Shown piece by piece: positions 32,020-41,188 of a stretch of 64,000 bases of DNA (position 1 is the stretch's first letter; each line of letters opens with the position of its first letter). The notes beneath the pieces were generated by a model. The model saw nothing but the letters and a program-made list of their open reading frames with translations, was not told the DNA's origin and did no database searches. Location: assembly GCA_017483305.1 (NCBI GenBank), contig JAFULC010000060.1, forward strand, positions 1-64,000, in the 5' to 3' direction. The translations under genes were made by a program, and so were the position numbers. The DNA comes from Clostridia bacterium (lineage in GTDB: Bacteria > Bacillota > Clostridia > Oscillospirales > CAG-272).

Positions 32020-33657
32020 ATGAAACAAACACTTAAACGAATATCACTTTCTATTGCTATCGTAATGATTTTTTCCCTATTGGCTGCCTGTAACGGTTCG
32101 GGTAGCGAGCAAGATGAAACTACACTCAACGACGTTGAAGAAACAACGCTAAATGACGTAGAGGAAACAACGGCAAATGACGTAGAGGAAACAACTGTCA
32201 ATGACGCAGAGGATGAAACAACGGTTGGCGGCAATTTAAGCGGAGGCGAGGAGACAACCATCATTGAGATCGATCTCAATGGCGGAACAACGGCAGTTGA
32301 CGAAGAACACACGGAAACCGATGGTGATGAAACCACCGTAGGTGAGTTTATTCCGGGTGTTGATACAGATAATTATGATTCGAATTTTTATCTGTCTATT
32401 TTGAACGATAGCAACCCCGTTAACTACTACTGGATCGAAGAAAACGATAACAGCGTGCTCTCCAATGCCCTGTATGAGCGTCAGCAAAAGATTAAAGAGC
32501 AGCTTGGTATTGATGTTTTTGCTTTTAACGCAGGCTACTCTGATAATTATACCGAAGATTTTAAGACTTCTGTTGCAGGTAAATTAGGAAGTATAGACAC
32601 ACTTCTGACACATACGAGTTTGGGTATTTCAGATCTTGTAAGTGGCGGATTTCTTGCTCCATTGAACAATGTGCCCGGACTTAATCTTGACGCGGATTAT
32701 TGGAATCAGAGTCTTATGGACTCACTTAAAATAAATGATCTATATCTTCTCGGATTCAGCGATTTTAATATTCCCAACACATACGTGATCACCTTCAACC
32801 CTGCGCTTATGGCAGAATATTCGAGTTCTCTTGATAAAAGTCTGTATCAGATGGTTGATGATTACGAGTGGACGCTTCAGCAGTTTGCTGACGTTGCCAA
32901 GCTTGGCTACGTTAACAATGGCAGTGTTGACAGTAATCAATACGGGCTTACAGGTCTTCAATGGGTACCTTGGTGCGGATTCCTCGAGGCTTCAGGGGTT
33001 AATCTTATCGAGATGAATAACGAAGGTGAGTATGAAATATCCTTTATGAGCGATGCATATATCGATAAGACAAAGAACATAGTTTCTTTGCTCACCGAGC
33101 TTGCAAGTGCTGAATCTACGTGCCTTGATTATATGCAGACGATAAATCCTACTGTTCCCTATTTTACAGGTAGAGCTCTGATGACTCTTACCTCGACGTA
33201 CGATATTTCATCTTACCTTAATTACGATATTGACTTCGGTGTTCTTCCCTATCCTGTTTTCGATTCTAACCAGAAGGAATACCGTTCGCTCCAGTGGGGT
33301 GGATACATTGTTCTTCCCGCTTATATGGAAAACGCTGAAATGGTAGGAAAGACGCTTGACTTGCTTGCTTTCTACTCCGAGGATGTGAAAAACGCATTCT
33401 ATCAGACAGCTTTTGGCGTCAAACTTGAAGAAAAAGCTGATGATGTGCGAATGATGGATATCGTCTGGGACAGTGTATGCTCAGACTTCGCTATACCCTT
33501 TGACGATGTCAGCGGAAGTATAACGTATATGCTCCCTACTGTTACCTCGTCGGGCGGAGACGGATTGCAATCACTTTCAGAATTTGCCTATGCTCGTATA
33601 AGAAGTGGTAATGCAGCTCTCAAAAAGTTCTTCCAAAGGGTTGATAAGAAGTATTAA
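32020..33657 (+). CDS. Solute-binding lipoprotein, paralog 3 of 3
   Basis: A 545-residue, more divergent member. Lipobox AAC (Cys24), then a linker of about 90 residues that is much longer than in paralogs 1 and 2 because of tandem Asn-Asp-Val-Glu-Glu-Thr-Thr units (bases 32131-32202). The mature domain keeps EWTLQQFADVAKLGYVN, NQYGLTGLQWVPWCGF and NQKEYRSLQWGGYI. A Ca2+- or ligand-related change cannot be read from sequence. The long acidic linker would place the domain farther from the membrane. Followed by a terminator and a convergent GH4 gene. Confidence 0.82.
   Translation: MKQTLKRISLSIAIVMIFSLLAACNGSGSEQDETTLNDVEETTLNDVEETTANDVEETTVNDAEDETTVGGNLSGGEETTIIEIDLNGGTTAVDEEHTETDGDETTVGEFIPGVDTDNYDSNFYLSILNDSNPVNYYWIEENDNSVLSNALYERQQKIKEQLGIDVFAFNAGYSDNYTEDFKTSVAGKLGSIDTLLTHTSLGISDLVSGGFLAPLNNVPGLNLDADYWNQSLMDSLKINDLYLLGFSDFNIPNTYVITFNPALMAEYSSSLDKSLYQMVDDYEWTLQQFADVAKLGYVNNGSVDSNQYGLTGLQWVPWCGFLEASGVNLIEMNNEGEYEISFMSDAYIDKTKNIVSLLTELASAESTCLDYMQTINPTVPYFTGRALMTLTSTYDISSYLNYDIDFGVLPYPVFDSNQKEYRSLQWGGYIVLPAYMENAEMVGKTLDLLAFYSEDVKNAFYQTAFGVKLEEKADDVRMMDIVWDSVCSDFAIPFDDVSGSITYMLPTVTSSGGDGLQSLSEFAYARIRSGNAALKKFFQRVDKKY
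32131..32202 (+). repeat. 24-bp in-frame minisatellite in linker of binding protein 3
   Basis: Three units of 24 bp (32131-32154, 32155-32178, 32179-32202), then a partial, altered unit to about 32226. Each unit codes for eight residues of the Asp/Glu/Thr linker. Confidence 0.9.
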
Positions 33658-33690
33658 TTAGCTGATCTAAACACTTCGATATATAAAGAT

Positions 33691-33715
33691 TCCCGACGGT
33701 CATTGACCGTCGGGA
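33691..33715 (+). terminator. Terminator of binding protein 3
   Basis: 10-bp GC-rich stem (33691-33700 with 33706-33715), followed by seven Ts. Confidence 0.85.
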
Positions 33716-33729
33716 TTTTTTGTTCTATA

Positions 33730-35061
33730 TTACTTATACTCGGGAAGCCAATCCTTCTCTGCCTCGAGAAGCTCGTCGCACATTTTGACGATGTCGTCGA
33801 TCGAGAGCTCGGACGAGGTGTGAGGATCAAGCATTGCAGCCTGATAGATCGCATCCTTCTTCTTGGTGACTGCCGCTTCGATAGTAAGAAGCTGGGGATT
33901 GATATTGGTCATATTCATAGCCGCGAGCTGTGTGGGAAGCTTACCGACTACGGTGGGCTGAATACCAAGCTTGTTTACAAGACAAGGAACCTCTACGCAA
34001 GCCTCGGACGGAAGGTTTGTGATAAGTCCCGTATTGAGAACGTTTCCGTTGATCTTAAAGGGATTATCGGTAACAACTGCCTCCATAATGTGAGATGCGT
34101 ATTCGCGCGATCTTTCATGGCTGATATTGCCATTGAGAAATTCTTCCTTTGCCTGCTTCCAGCCTGCGATCTGATTTACACAGCGGCGAGGATACTCGTC
34201 AAGCGGGATCCTGTATCTCTCGATAAGCTCGGGATACTTTGACTTGATGAAGAAATTATTATATTCAGCATTATGCTCGCTCGATTCAGTACAATAGTAT
34301 CCAAATCTGCGGATATATTCAAAACGGACGAGATCGTAGCAATTCTCGGGAGGATTCTCAAGGATCTCGCAAGCACGACGGCGGATCTCTGGATAAAGAT
34401 CGTTTCCGTCTGCATCCTCGATCTCAAGCAGCCAAGCCATGTGGTTGATACCTGCGATCTTTTCCTTTATAGGCATCTTAACGTCATTAATCATTCCAAG
34501 TCCGGTAAGAAGATGCTCCTTTGAGCAGACCTGAACGCTATGGCAAAGACCTACTGTCTTAACGTCGGTAAATCTCTGCATATAGCCCGACAGCATAGCC
34601 ATGGGGTTGGTGTAATTGAGGAAGAGCGCACGGGGGCAAACCTGAGCCATATCCTCGGCGAAATCCTGAAGCACAGGGATGGTACGGAGTGCTCTGAAAA
34701 TACCGCCTATACCGAGGGTATCTGCTATGGTCTGACGAAGACCGTACTTCTTTGGTATCTCAAAGTCGATGATCGTGCAAGGATCATATCCTCCGACCTG
34801 AATAGCATCAACTACAAAATCTGCCCCGCGAAGAGCGTCCTTGCGGTTTTCTACGCCAAGATACTTGGTTATCGTAGCTCTGTTCTCGTTGATGTTCTTG
34901 TTAAGCGCATTTACCATTATGTAGGACTCCTCGAGTCTTTCCGGATCAATGTCGTAAAGCGCAATTTCGAAATCTCTGAGTGCGGGAGTAAGCATGGCAT
35001 CGCCAATAACGTTTTTAGCGAATACTGTGCTTCCTGCGCCCATAAATGTGATCTTTCCCAT
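33730..35061 (-). CDS. melA: GH4 alpha-galactosidase / alpha-glucosidase-type hydrolase
   Basis: NAD+- and Mn2+-dependent family 4 glycosidase of 443 residues, cytoplasmic, hydrolysing by an oxidation-elimination route. Seen: KITFMGAGSTVF (NAD-binding loop), ALYDIDPERLE, FLNYTNPMAM, and GLCHSVQ at residues 171-177, whose Cys and His bind the metal. The CHSV form and the ADTLGIGGIFRALRTIPV block agree best with the MelA alpha-galactosidase branch, but alpha-glucosidase or galacturonidase activity is possible. It follows its AraC regulator after 21 bp with CGGAGG before the start, and faces the three binding-protein genes. Confidence 0.85.
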   Translation of the reverse strand: MGKITFMGAGSTVFAKNVIGDAMLTPALRDFEIALYDIDPERLEESYIMVNALNKNINENRATITKYLGVENRKDALRGADFVVDAIQVGGYDPCTIIDFEIPKKYGLRQTIADTLGIGGIFRALRTIPVLQDFAEDMAQVCPRALFLNYTNPMAMLSGYMQRFTDVKTVGLCHSVQVCSKEHLLTGLGMINDVKMPIKEKIAGINHMAWLLEIEDADGNDLYPEIRRRACEILENPPENCYDLVRFEYIRRFGYYCTESSEHNAEYNNFFIKSKYPELIERYRIPLDEYPRRCVNQIAGWKQAKEEFLNGNISHERSREYASHIMEAVVTDNPFKINGNVLNTGLITNLPSEACVEVPCLVNKLGIQPTVVGKLPTQLAAMNMTNINPQLLTIEAAVTKKKDAIYQAAMLDPHTSSELSIDDIVKMCDELLEAEKDWLPEYK

Positions 35062-35082
35062 AAAATAGACCTCCGTTTATTT

Positions 35083-35916
35083 TTATATTGACCGCTTCGA
35101 TGCGGTAAGGCTTCTGTTTTTGTACTCATTCGGAGTACATCCCGTGTGACTTTTGAAATACGGGAAAAAGTAGGTTTCCGAGGAAAATCCGCTCATCGCG
35201 GCGATCTCGCCGATCGAGAGATCTTTTCTCGTAAGAATCAGCGATTTTGCATGATTAAGTCGGCAATTATCAAGGAACGAGTGGACAGTACTGCCCGTAA
35301 ATCTCTTGAAATCTCTATCAAGCTTAGAACGGCTTATCGCAAATTTTTGCGATACCGTTGCGCTGTTGATTTGCTTGCAGAAATGCTCTGCGATATACTG
35401 AAGCACGTCCTGAATGTAGAATGAGGAGATTCCTATCCTGACGGGCGGCTCAACAGGCTCGAAATTGTAAAGCTTATTGAGAAAAAGCGCAAGCAAAAGC
35501 TCCTTTTCACTTGTAGTTTTGCCGTTTACAGTCAAAATAAGCGATTTCAACTGCTCTGCCTGCTCATCCGAAAGCCTGAACAAGAGTCCGGAATTTCTGA
35601 TGCTCATCATATCGGGTATAAGGTGCGGATCGAAGGATCTGAGCGTTTTTTCATCGAAATAAAAGACAAATCTTTCAAAATCCTCACCGTCGGTCTCGTC
35701 GCAAGACATAGAGTGTATCGTATAGGGCGTAGAAATGATCACACACGGATATTTACAGACGTACTCTACTCCGTTTATAACCGATTTCTGCGTAACGTTT
35801 TTAGTGCAAAAATAGACCTCATATTGCGGATGTGTGTGTGAATGAGGCATCGTCGAGGGGTCCTTCCAATAGCCGATAGTTATTTCGTTTCCGGTATCCT
35901 CAAGAAACTTGCTCAT
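35083..35916 (-). CDS. AraC-family regulator of the GH4 operon
   Basis: A 277-residue regulator. The N-terminal cupin part contains MPHSHTHPQYEVYFC and PCVIISTPYTIHSM; the C-terminal 95 residues hold the two AraC helix-turn-helix units (FAISRSKLDRDFKRFTG and LSIGEIAAMSGFSSETYFFP, then GCTPNEYKNRS). First gene of an operon with the GH4 enzyme, so it probably senses the released sugar and activates its own operon. AAGGGGAAG precedes the ATG. Confidence 0.9.
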   Translation of the reverse strand: MSKFLEDTGNEITIGYWKDPSTMPHSHTHPQYEVYFCTKNVTQKSVINGVEYVCKYPCVIISTPYTIHSMSCDETDGEDFERFVFYFDEKTLRSFDPHLIPDMMSIRNSGLLFRLSDEQAEQLKSLILTVNGKTTSEKELLLALFLNKLYNFEPVEPPVRIGISSFYIQDVLQYIAEHFCKQINSATVSQKFAISRSKLDRDFKRFTGSTVHSFLDNCRLNHAKSLILTRKDLSIGEIAAMSGFSSETYFFPYFKSHTGCTPNEYKNRSLTASKRSI

Positions 35917-35971
35917 TGAACTTCCCCTTTCATAATATTCTGATGGGATATAATCTCCGCATCGTATTTTA

Positions 35972-36000
35972 ATTATATCACTCGTTTTGTTTTGTTACAA
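35972..36000 (-). promoter_or_regulatory. Sigma-A promoter of AraC-GH4 operon
   Basis: Minus strand TTGTAA (35995-36000), 17-bp spacer, TATAAT (35972-35977). Confidence 0.7.
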
Positions 36001-36139
36001 TGATTTATTCCGTCAAATAACAACCTCAGACTATGATTTTTCGTCAATATTACAAAACAACACGCTAAAAAGCGCCAAATTAATATGTTTTACATTTAAA
36101 TTATAATACACAACTTAAAAAAAGTCAATATAAAAAAGA

Positions 36140-36178
36140 AAAAGCAGTCGGTCAAAAAAACCTTGACCAACTGCTTTT
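36140..36178 (-). terminator. Terminator of the pcrA-type gene
   Basis: 16-bp stem (36140-36155 with 36163-36178) with one G-U pair on the minus strand. Confidence 0.8.
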
Positions 36179-36181
36179 ATT

Positions 36182-38635
36182 TTATGCCTTTCTGAGCTTG
36201 GCGTAGGTTGCCATCAGCTTTTTCGTGCCAACCTTATCAAACATGACCTCGTACAAGGTGTCAGCGCCCATCGGTCTTACCGAAAGGACCTCGCCCTCTC
36301 CAAACGCGGTGTGTACGACTCTATCGCCAGGCGCAAAGATCTCCTTGCCTGTGCTCTTGGGCTTGAATACAGGCTCGCTCGGCTTAGTTTGAGCGCTCTT
36401 TGTCGATACAGGCGACGAATAGCTCTTTCTCGAGCCATATCCGCCGTATCCCGATTGCGATCTTTGACCCGAATAGAACGATCCGCTATTAAAGCCTCCC
36501 GTGACTCTCTGCGAGAAGAATGAGCCTCCGTCCTCCTCCTCGCGAATTACGAAGCGCTCGGGGATCTCGGTTACGAAGCGCGATACGGGATTATATTGTG
36601 TCTGACCGTACAAAAGTCGGGATTTCGTGTGAAGTATGTATATCTGCTCCTTGGCGCGAGTAAGCGCGACGTATGCGAGTCTTCTCTCCTCCTCCATATC
36701 GTCCTCGCCACCAACAATTGTCTGCATTCCCGGGAAAATTCCGTCCTCAAAGCCCGGGATGATAACTATCGGGAATTCAAGACCCTTTGCACTGTGTATC
36801 GTCATAAGTACAACGGCGTCTGCCGTATCATCGTATCGGTCGACGTCGGCAACAAGCGCGTTTTCCTCAAGGAATCCCGTGAGCGTGGGATTTTCGGTCC
36901 TGCTGACGTATTCCTGAATGCTCGACTTAAATTCGTCGAGGTTATCGAGTCTGTCCTTTTCTTCTTCGCCTGCCGCTTCGATCATTGCGCGGTATCCGCT
37001 TTCGGCGAGCACAGCATCGAAAAGATCGGGGAGACTCAGATAAGTAGACATAACGGTAAGCTTGTTGATAAGCGCCGCAAAATCCTCGAGAATGACCGCG
37101 CTTCTTGATAAAGCCGTGTATTTGCTCGCGTTTTCGATTATCTCAAACATAGAGCAATCCTGCTCTGTTGCGATAAGAGAGATCGCCTCGATGGTCCTGT
37201 CACCGATCTTACGCTTCGGCTCGTTGATTATTCGCAAAAGCCGCTCTCTGTCGGCGTGGTTTGCGATGAGCTGAAGATAAGCGACCGCATCTCGTATTTC
37301 CTTGCGATCGGAGAATCGCACGCCACCGAGCATTCTGTACGGCACAGCGCTCTTTGCAAACGCGCGCTCAATACTGTTGGATTGCGCGTTAGTGCGGAAT
37401 AAAACCGCAAAATCACGGTAGCTTCTGCCCTGCCTTGCGACCGCATTATAAACTATGTCCACAATGTCCTTCGCTTCAAGATTCTGATCGGCAAGCTTGC
37501 GTATCCTGAGCTTTTCACCCCGAGCGCCGTCGGTCCAGAGATTTTTGCCCTTTCGACCGCTATTATTCGCGATGACCGCATTTGCCGCATCGAGAATCGT
37601 GCCTGTTGAACGGTAATTCTGCTCAAGCTTGATTACCTTCGCATCCTTATATACCTTGTCAAAATTAAGAATATTACCTATCGTAGCGCCTCTGAACTTA
37701 TATATCGACTGATCGTCGTCACCAACGACCATAAGATTTCTGAAGCCGCCCGCAAGCAGCGAGGTCAGTACAAACTGTGCCTCGTTGGTATCCTGATACT
37801 CGTCAACGCATACGTATTTGAACTTCTTCTGATAGTAATTCAGTATCTCGCTATCGGTTCGCAGAAGCTTGACGGTATTCATAATAATATCGTCAAAGTC
37901 CATTACGTTGGAGTCGCGAAGTGCCTTCTGATATTCGGCGTAGACCTTTGCTATCTTCGAAAGACGGAAATCTCCGCCCACCTCCATAGCGTATTTTTCG
38001 GGAGTCAGAAGTCTGTCCTTGGCGTGACTTATAGCAGTTATTACGCTTTTTATCGGGAATTGCTTTTCATCGACCATGCAGCGCTTCATAGCCGCGCTTA
38101 CAGCCTTTTTCTGATCGTCGGTATCGTATATGCTGAAATCGCGCTTATATCCGATCTTTTCGCAGGTAACTCGCAAAATTCGCATACAGATCGAGTGGAA
38201 GGTGCCTGCCCAAATGTCCTTTGCAGCATCCTCGTTGCCGAGCGCGGTCACAAGCCTGTCCTTTATCTCGTTTGCCGCCTTATTCGTAAAGGTAATTGCA
38301 AGAATTCTGTAAGGAGGACACGCATTGTAGGCAAAATCGGGCAACATATCCTCTGCCGCGGTTATATCACTGTCTCTAAGCGCCGCTTCCATTTCATCAA
38401 GATAGCTCTGATCGGCAAACGGCGGCACGTAATCCGTGTAATACGCGTTACCGTATTTGATCAAAAAGACGACTCTTTTTACAAGCACCGTTGTCTTTCC
38501 GCTTCCCGCGCCCGCAAGCACGAGCAAAGGGTCGTTGACCGTATATACCGCTTCCCTCTGCATTGGGTTTAAGCTTGCATAGCACTTGTCAAAAAGCGCG
38601 CGCTTAAGCGTTAAAAATTTCTCGTTAAAATTCAT
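36182..38635 (-). CDS. pcrA: ATP-dependent DNA helicase, PcrA/UvrD family
   Basis: Superfamily 1A 3'-5' helicase of 817 residues for repair and removal of proteins from DNA. Seen: LNPMQREAV (Q motif), LVLAGAGSGKTTVLVKR (motif I), AITFTNKAANEIKDR (Ia), FKYVCVDEYQDTNEAQF (II), VVGDDDQSIYKFRGA (III), LEQNYRST (IV) and TIHSAKGLEF and ALTRAKEQIYI (V, VI). The C-terminal 150 residues are a Gly/Ser/Tyr/Gln-rich linker followed by a Tudor-like domain (FAPGDRVVHTAFGEGEVLSV), as in PcrA that binds RNA polymerase. Start ATG has only a weak ribosome binding site; it lies about 60 bp after the Asn/Gln-rich mini-gene. Confidence 0.95.
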   Translation of the reverse strand: MNFNEKFLTLKRALFDKCYASLNPMQREAVYTVNDPLLVLAGAGSGKTTVLVKRVVFLIKYGNAYYTDYVPPFADQSYLDEMEAALRDSDITAAEDMLPDFAYNACPPYRILAITFTNKAANEIKDRLVTALGNEDAAKDIWAGTFHSICMRILRVTCEKIGYKRDFSIYDTDDQKKAVSAAMKRCMVDEKQFPIKSVITAISHAKDRLLTPEKYAMEVGGDFRLSKIAKVYAEYQKALRDSNVMDFDDIIMNTVKLLRTDSEILNYYQKKFKYVCVDEYQDTNEAQFVLTSLLAGGFRNLMVVGDDDQSIYKFRGATIGNILNFDKVYKDAKVIKLEQNYRSTGTILDAANAVIANNSGRKGKNLWTDGARGEKLRIRKLADQNLEAKDIVDIVYNAVARQGRSYRDFAVLFRTNAQSNSIERAFAKSAVPYRMLGGVRFSDRKEIRDAVAYLQLIANHADRERLLRIINEPKRKIGDRTIEAISLIATEQDCSMFEIIENASKYTALSRSAVILEDFAALINKLTVMSTYLSLPDLFDAVLAESGYRAMIEAAGEEEKDRLDNLDEFKSSIQEYVSRTENPTLTGFLEENALVADVDRYDDTADAVVLMTIHSAKGLEFPIVIIPGFEDGIFPGMQTIVGGEDDMEEERRLAYVALTRAKEQIYILHTKSRLLYGQTQYNPVSRFVTEIPERFVIREEEDGGSFFSQRVTGGFNSGSFYSGQRSQSGYGGYGSRKSYSSPVSTKSAQTKPSEPVFKPKSTGKEIFAPGDRVVHTAFGEGEVLSVRPMGADTLYEVMFDKVGTKKLMATYAKLRKA

Positions 38636-38694
38636 TTTTCCGTCCGTTATGTAAGCCCTGCCGCCACAATGTGACGGCAGAGTGTTAGATTTTC

Positions 38695-38823
38695 TTACTT
38701 CTTATTCTGCTGACTGTTGTTCTGATTGTTGCTCTGCTGATTCTGAGAGCTGTTCTGATTCTTGTTTTGATTCTGATTCTTGTTCTGGTTCTTGCTGTTC
38801 TGCTGATTCTGGTTGTTCTGCAT
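38695..38823 (-). CDS. 42-residue Asn/Gln/Lys-rich mini-protein
   Basis: A small gene with GGAGGATCACTTAATT before ATG at 38823. The product (MQNNQNQQNSKNQNKNQ..., ending SQQNKK) contains only Asn, Gln, Lys and Ser after the first Met. There is no hydrophobic residue at all, so it is soluble and disordered. The composition recalls gamma-type small acid-soluble spore proteins (storage proteins rich in Asn/Gln) but is simpler. A prion-like or RNA-binding role is also imaginable. The frame is defined by the stop TAA and by codon variety (AAC/AAT, CAG/CAA mixed), which argues that the protein, not just the DNA repeat, is kept. Unknown function. Confidence 0.6.
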   Translation of the reverse strand: MQNNQNQQNSKNQNKNQNQNKNQNSSQNQQSNNQNNSQQNKK

Positions 38824-38925
38824 AATTAAGTGATCCTCCAAATTCAATTCGGTAATGAAGTACGATTTGCTATCGCCTCACCGTGATTATTAAACCGAAT
38901 ATGAGGATTTTATTCACCTTAACTA

Positions 38926-40386
38926 TCAAACGTCAAGTTTGTAGCGGAATTTTATCGCGTTGATAACGTTTCCTATGTTATATACCAGAGCTCCTATAAA
39001 CGCAAGGCTTATACCAAGAGTGATCACCGATGAGTAATCGGCTATCCATCTTACGCTTGTTATAAAATAAGGATGGTTTACGTAGATGTAATAAACGTTT
39101 GCGAGAGCCATGAGAACCGCCGCAACGGTGCAAACGGCCGCACCCTTTATGAAATACGATCTTTCAGACTTGTAGCTTCTCTGCTCTCTTGCAAAGCAGA
39201 TATCGGTATGAATCTTGTAAATATCCCAAATCATCGCAAGAGTCAGACAGAACGTGATAATAAACATCACCGACTCGGCTACAGTCAATCCAAGAATGAT
39301 GTTATAGGCGGTGTACGCCTCTGAATTTGACATGGACGAGTCCGCAAAAAACTTAACCGTTGCGAAATATACCGCCGACGATACGGTTGAATTGACCGCC
39401 GCAGCGATCGCAACCGCAAGCCATTTTCTTGAGTTTTTGCGAAGTATGATCGCCGAGAAGAACAGGACTATTGCAAATATAAATCCGGGGATCACCTTCA
39501 CGTCATTGACGTAGAGGCAAAGACAAAGCATCGTTGCAACGATCATAGCAGAGATTCCCGTAATAAGTCTGCGAACCGTATAAAGCTCGGGATTCTGCTC
39601 TGCCTGAATGCGATATTTCTGAGCAATATTGGCAATAAATACGGTGTCCTTGCGGATCTTGGCGCAATAAACAGCCATTCTGATAAACCAGGTTATGCAG
39701 ACAGGCACAATAAGGAATATAAGCAGCACTCGCAGATGTACAACAAACTCATACGACGTATTGGTAACAAGCGTGGTAAGCTCGGGCAGTACGTTTGCAA
39801 GCACCTGGGATAATATCAAAAATACAGTCAGGAAAAAGGCTTTTTCTGTGAGATTTCGTTTACTTTCACGTATATAAACCGTCTTTTTTCCCGTCTTTTT
39901 GTCTATTCGTTCTCTTTTTGTGATCTTTTTGAGGTAGATCGCCGTGCCGTCGTTATACATACCGAGCGAGAGCAGACCCTCAAACAAGCTTCTGTAGGCT
40001 GGCAAAAGAACGACGAGCTCGAACAATCCAAAGACGAAAACAAACAGAAGTATTCCAACCGCCATTTCAGACTCGTGGAACGCCCCGACCACCCAATTTT
40101 CCGATCCGTCGTAAACGGGTGTGCCTGCAGATTCCGACACAAAGCTATACAGTAAATAGAGCGAAACATATTTGAGCGCACTGACGAGTATTGCCTTTCT
40201 GAATCCCAGGAACGACTCATAAATACGGGGATTTATATCGGCAAGGTTGATAATAGCGGCGCACAAAAGCAGATAACCGATAAAATCGGGGAGTGGATCG
40301 ATGAGCGTATATCTCGGCTCAAAGAGAAACAAAAACGCAAGCGGCATTAAAGAAAAGCCGACGTTTTTTTTCATTCTACCGTCCAT
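38926..40386 (-). CDS. Unknown multi-pass membrane protein A
   Basis: Not recognised. 486 residues with about eleven hydrophobic segments, for example SLMPLAFLFLFEP, FIGYLLLCAAIINLA, VGILLFVFVFGLFELVVLL, AFFLTVFLILSQVLANVL and ITFCLTLAMIWDIYKI. A cytoplasmic basic loop lies at about residues 152-183 (KKITKRERIDKKTGKKTVYI). The start at 40386 follows GGAGG by six bases; an upstream in-frame ATG at 40410 would contain that site. It lies 45 bp downstream of membrane protein B, and both lie downstream of secA. Confidence 0.65.
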   Translation of the reverse strand: MDGRMKKNVGFSLMPLAFLFLFEPRYTLIDPLPDFIGYLLLCAAIINLADINPRIYESFLGFRKAILVSALKYVSLYLLYSFVSESAGTPVYDGSENWVVGAFHESEMAVGILLFVFVFGLFELVVLLPAYRSLFEGLLSLGMYNDGTAIYLKKITKRERIDKKTGKKTVYIRESKRNLTEKAFFLTVFLILSQVLANVLPELTTLVTNTSYEFVVHLRVLLIFLIVPVCITWFIRMAVYCAKIRKDTVFIANIAQKYRIQAEQNPELYTVRRLITGISAMIVATMLCLCLYVNDVKVIPGFIFAIVLFFSAIILRKNSRKWLAVAIAAAVNSTVSSAVYFATVKFFADSSMSNSEAYTAYNIILGLTVAESVMFIITFCLTLAMIWDIYKIHTDICFAREQRSYKSERSYFIKGAAVCTVAAVLMALANVYYIYVNHPYFITSVRWIADYSSVITLGISLAFIGALVYNIGNVINAIKFRYKLDV

Positions 40387-40431
40387 TTTAACCTCCATTC
40401 TGCCGCACACCGCGACTGATTTGTAAAATTC

Positions 40432-41151
40432 TTATTTTTTCTTTTTTGATTTTTTCTTCTGGTTTTTAGCCTTGAGCTTGCTTTCGTAATATTCCTTCAT
40501 TTCCTCAATAGCCTTTTCCTCTTTAGCATCCTTGGCATCGCGGATTTTATTTATAAATTCAAAACGAGATCTCTTTTTAGGCATATCCTCCTGCCCCTCG
40601 GGACAGATCATCGCATAGCATCTGAAAAGCAACCATGCGTTGACGATCGTGTACACAAGACGAAGGATGAGCAGTATTGTAAAAAAGAAAGGCTGATCGT
40701 TTTTTATGAACTCTATCGGGAAAAACATAATAATCTGATACACGTTGAATACGGTAAGATAAATCATGTTTCGAACTGCCTTTTGTCTCATCTCGATAAG
40801 CTCAACTCTTCTTGAAATGTCTGCAATTCCGTAAAGCATAGCGATATTAAAGGCAAAATTCACAACGAACTTGATCCAATCGTAGACCGTAGCGAAGATT
40901 CCGGATGAAATGCCCCAGCCAAGAGATAGGAATGAATCGAGCCAAACGGCAGTTCCCCAGAATGAGCATAAAATTATCAGAATGCTTCCGATAAGCGCAA
41001 AGATAAATGCAGGACTGTATTTTCTGAGCTCGGAAAGTCCGAGATACATCAGAAAACCGCCTATAAGCATACCTGCAAAAAGGTAGTTGCCCATACCTGC
41101 GCCTGCTACGAAGGCAAACATATATCCGATCAACAGTAAACCAAAGCCCAT
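40432..41151 (-). CDS. Unknown multi-pass membrane protein B
   Basis: Not recognised. 239 residues with about seven membrane helices in the first 185 (MGFGLLLIGYMFAFVAGAGM, FAGMLIGGFLMYLGL, FIFALIGSILIILCSFW, FVVNFAFNIAMLYGI, MIYLTVFNVYQIIMFFP, ILLILRLVYTIVNAWLLF) and a charged C-terminal tail of about 50 residues ending in a run of Lys (KKKSKKKK). Starts 37 bp after the secA stop with GGAAGGA before ATG. Likely acts together with membrane protein A because of the arrangement. Confidence 0.65.
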   Translation of the reverse strand: MGFGLLLIGYMFAFVAGAGMGNYLFAGMLIGGFLMYLGLSELRKYSPAFIFALIGSILIILCSFWGTAVWLDSFLSLGWGISSGIFATVYDWIKFVVNFAFNIAMLYGIADISRRVELIEMRQKAVRNMIYLTVFNVYQIIMFFPIEFIKNDQPFFFTILLILRLVYTIVNAWLLFRCYAMICPEGQEDMPKKRSRFEFINKIRDAKDAKEEKAIEEMKEYYESKLKAKNQKKKSKKKK

Positions 41152-41188
41152 TGATAAATCCTTCCGTTAGTCTTAATTAATCTCCCTG

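Noticed and set aside
32131..32226. CRISPR-like or satellite array
   Set aside because: The 24-bp units are contiguous without spacers and keep the reading frame of the lipoprotein linker.
38658..38680. Hairpin after the Asn/Gln-rich mini-gene as a terminator
   Set aside because: The 10-bp stem is good, but no T run follows on the minus strand, so read-through into the pcrA-type gene is likely.
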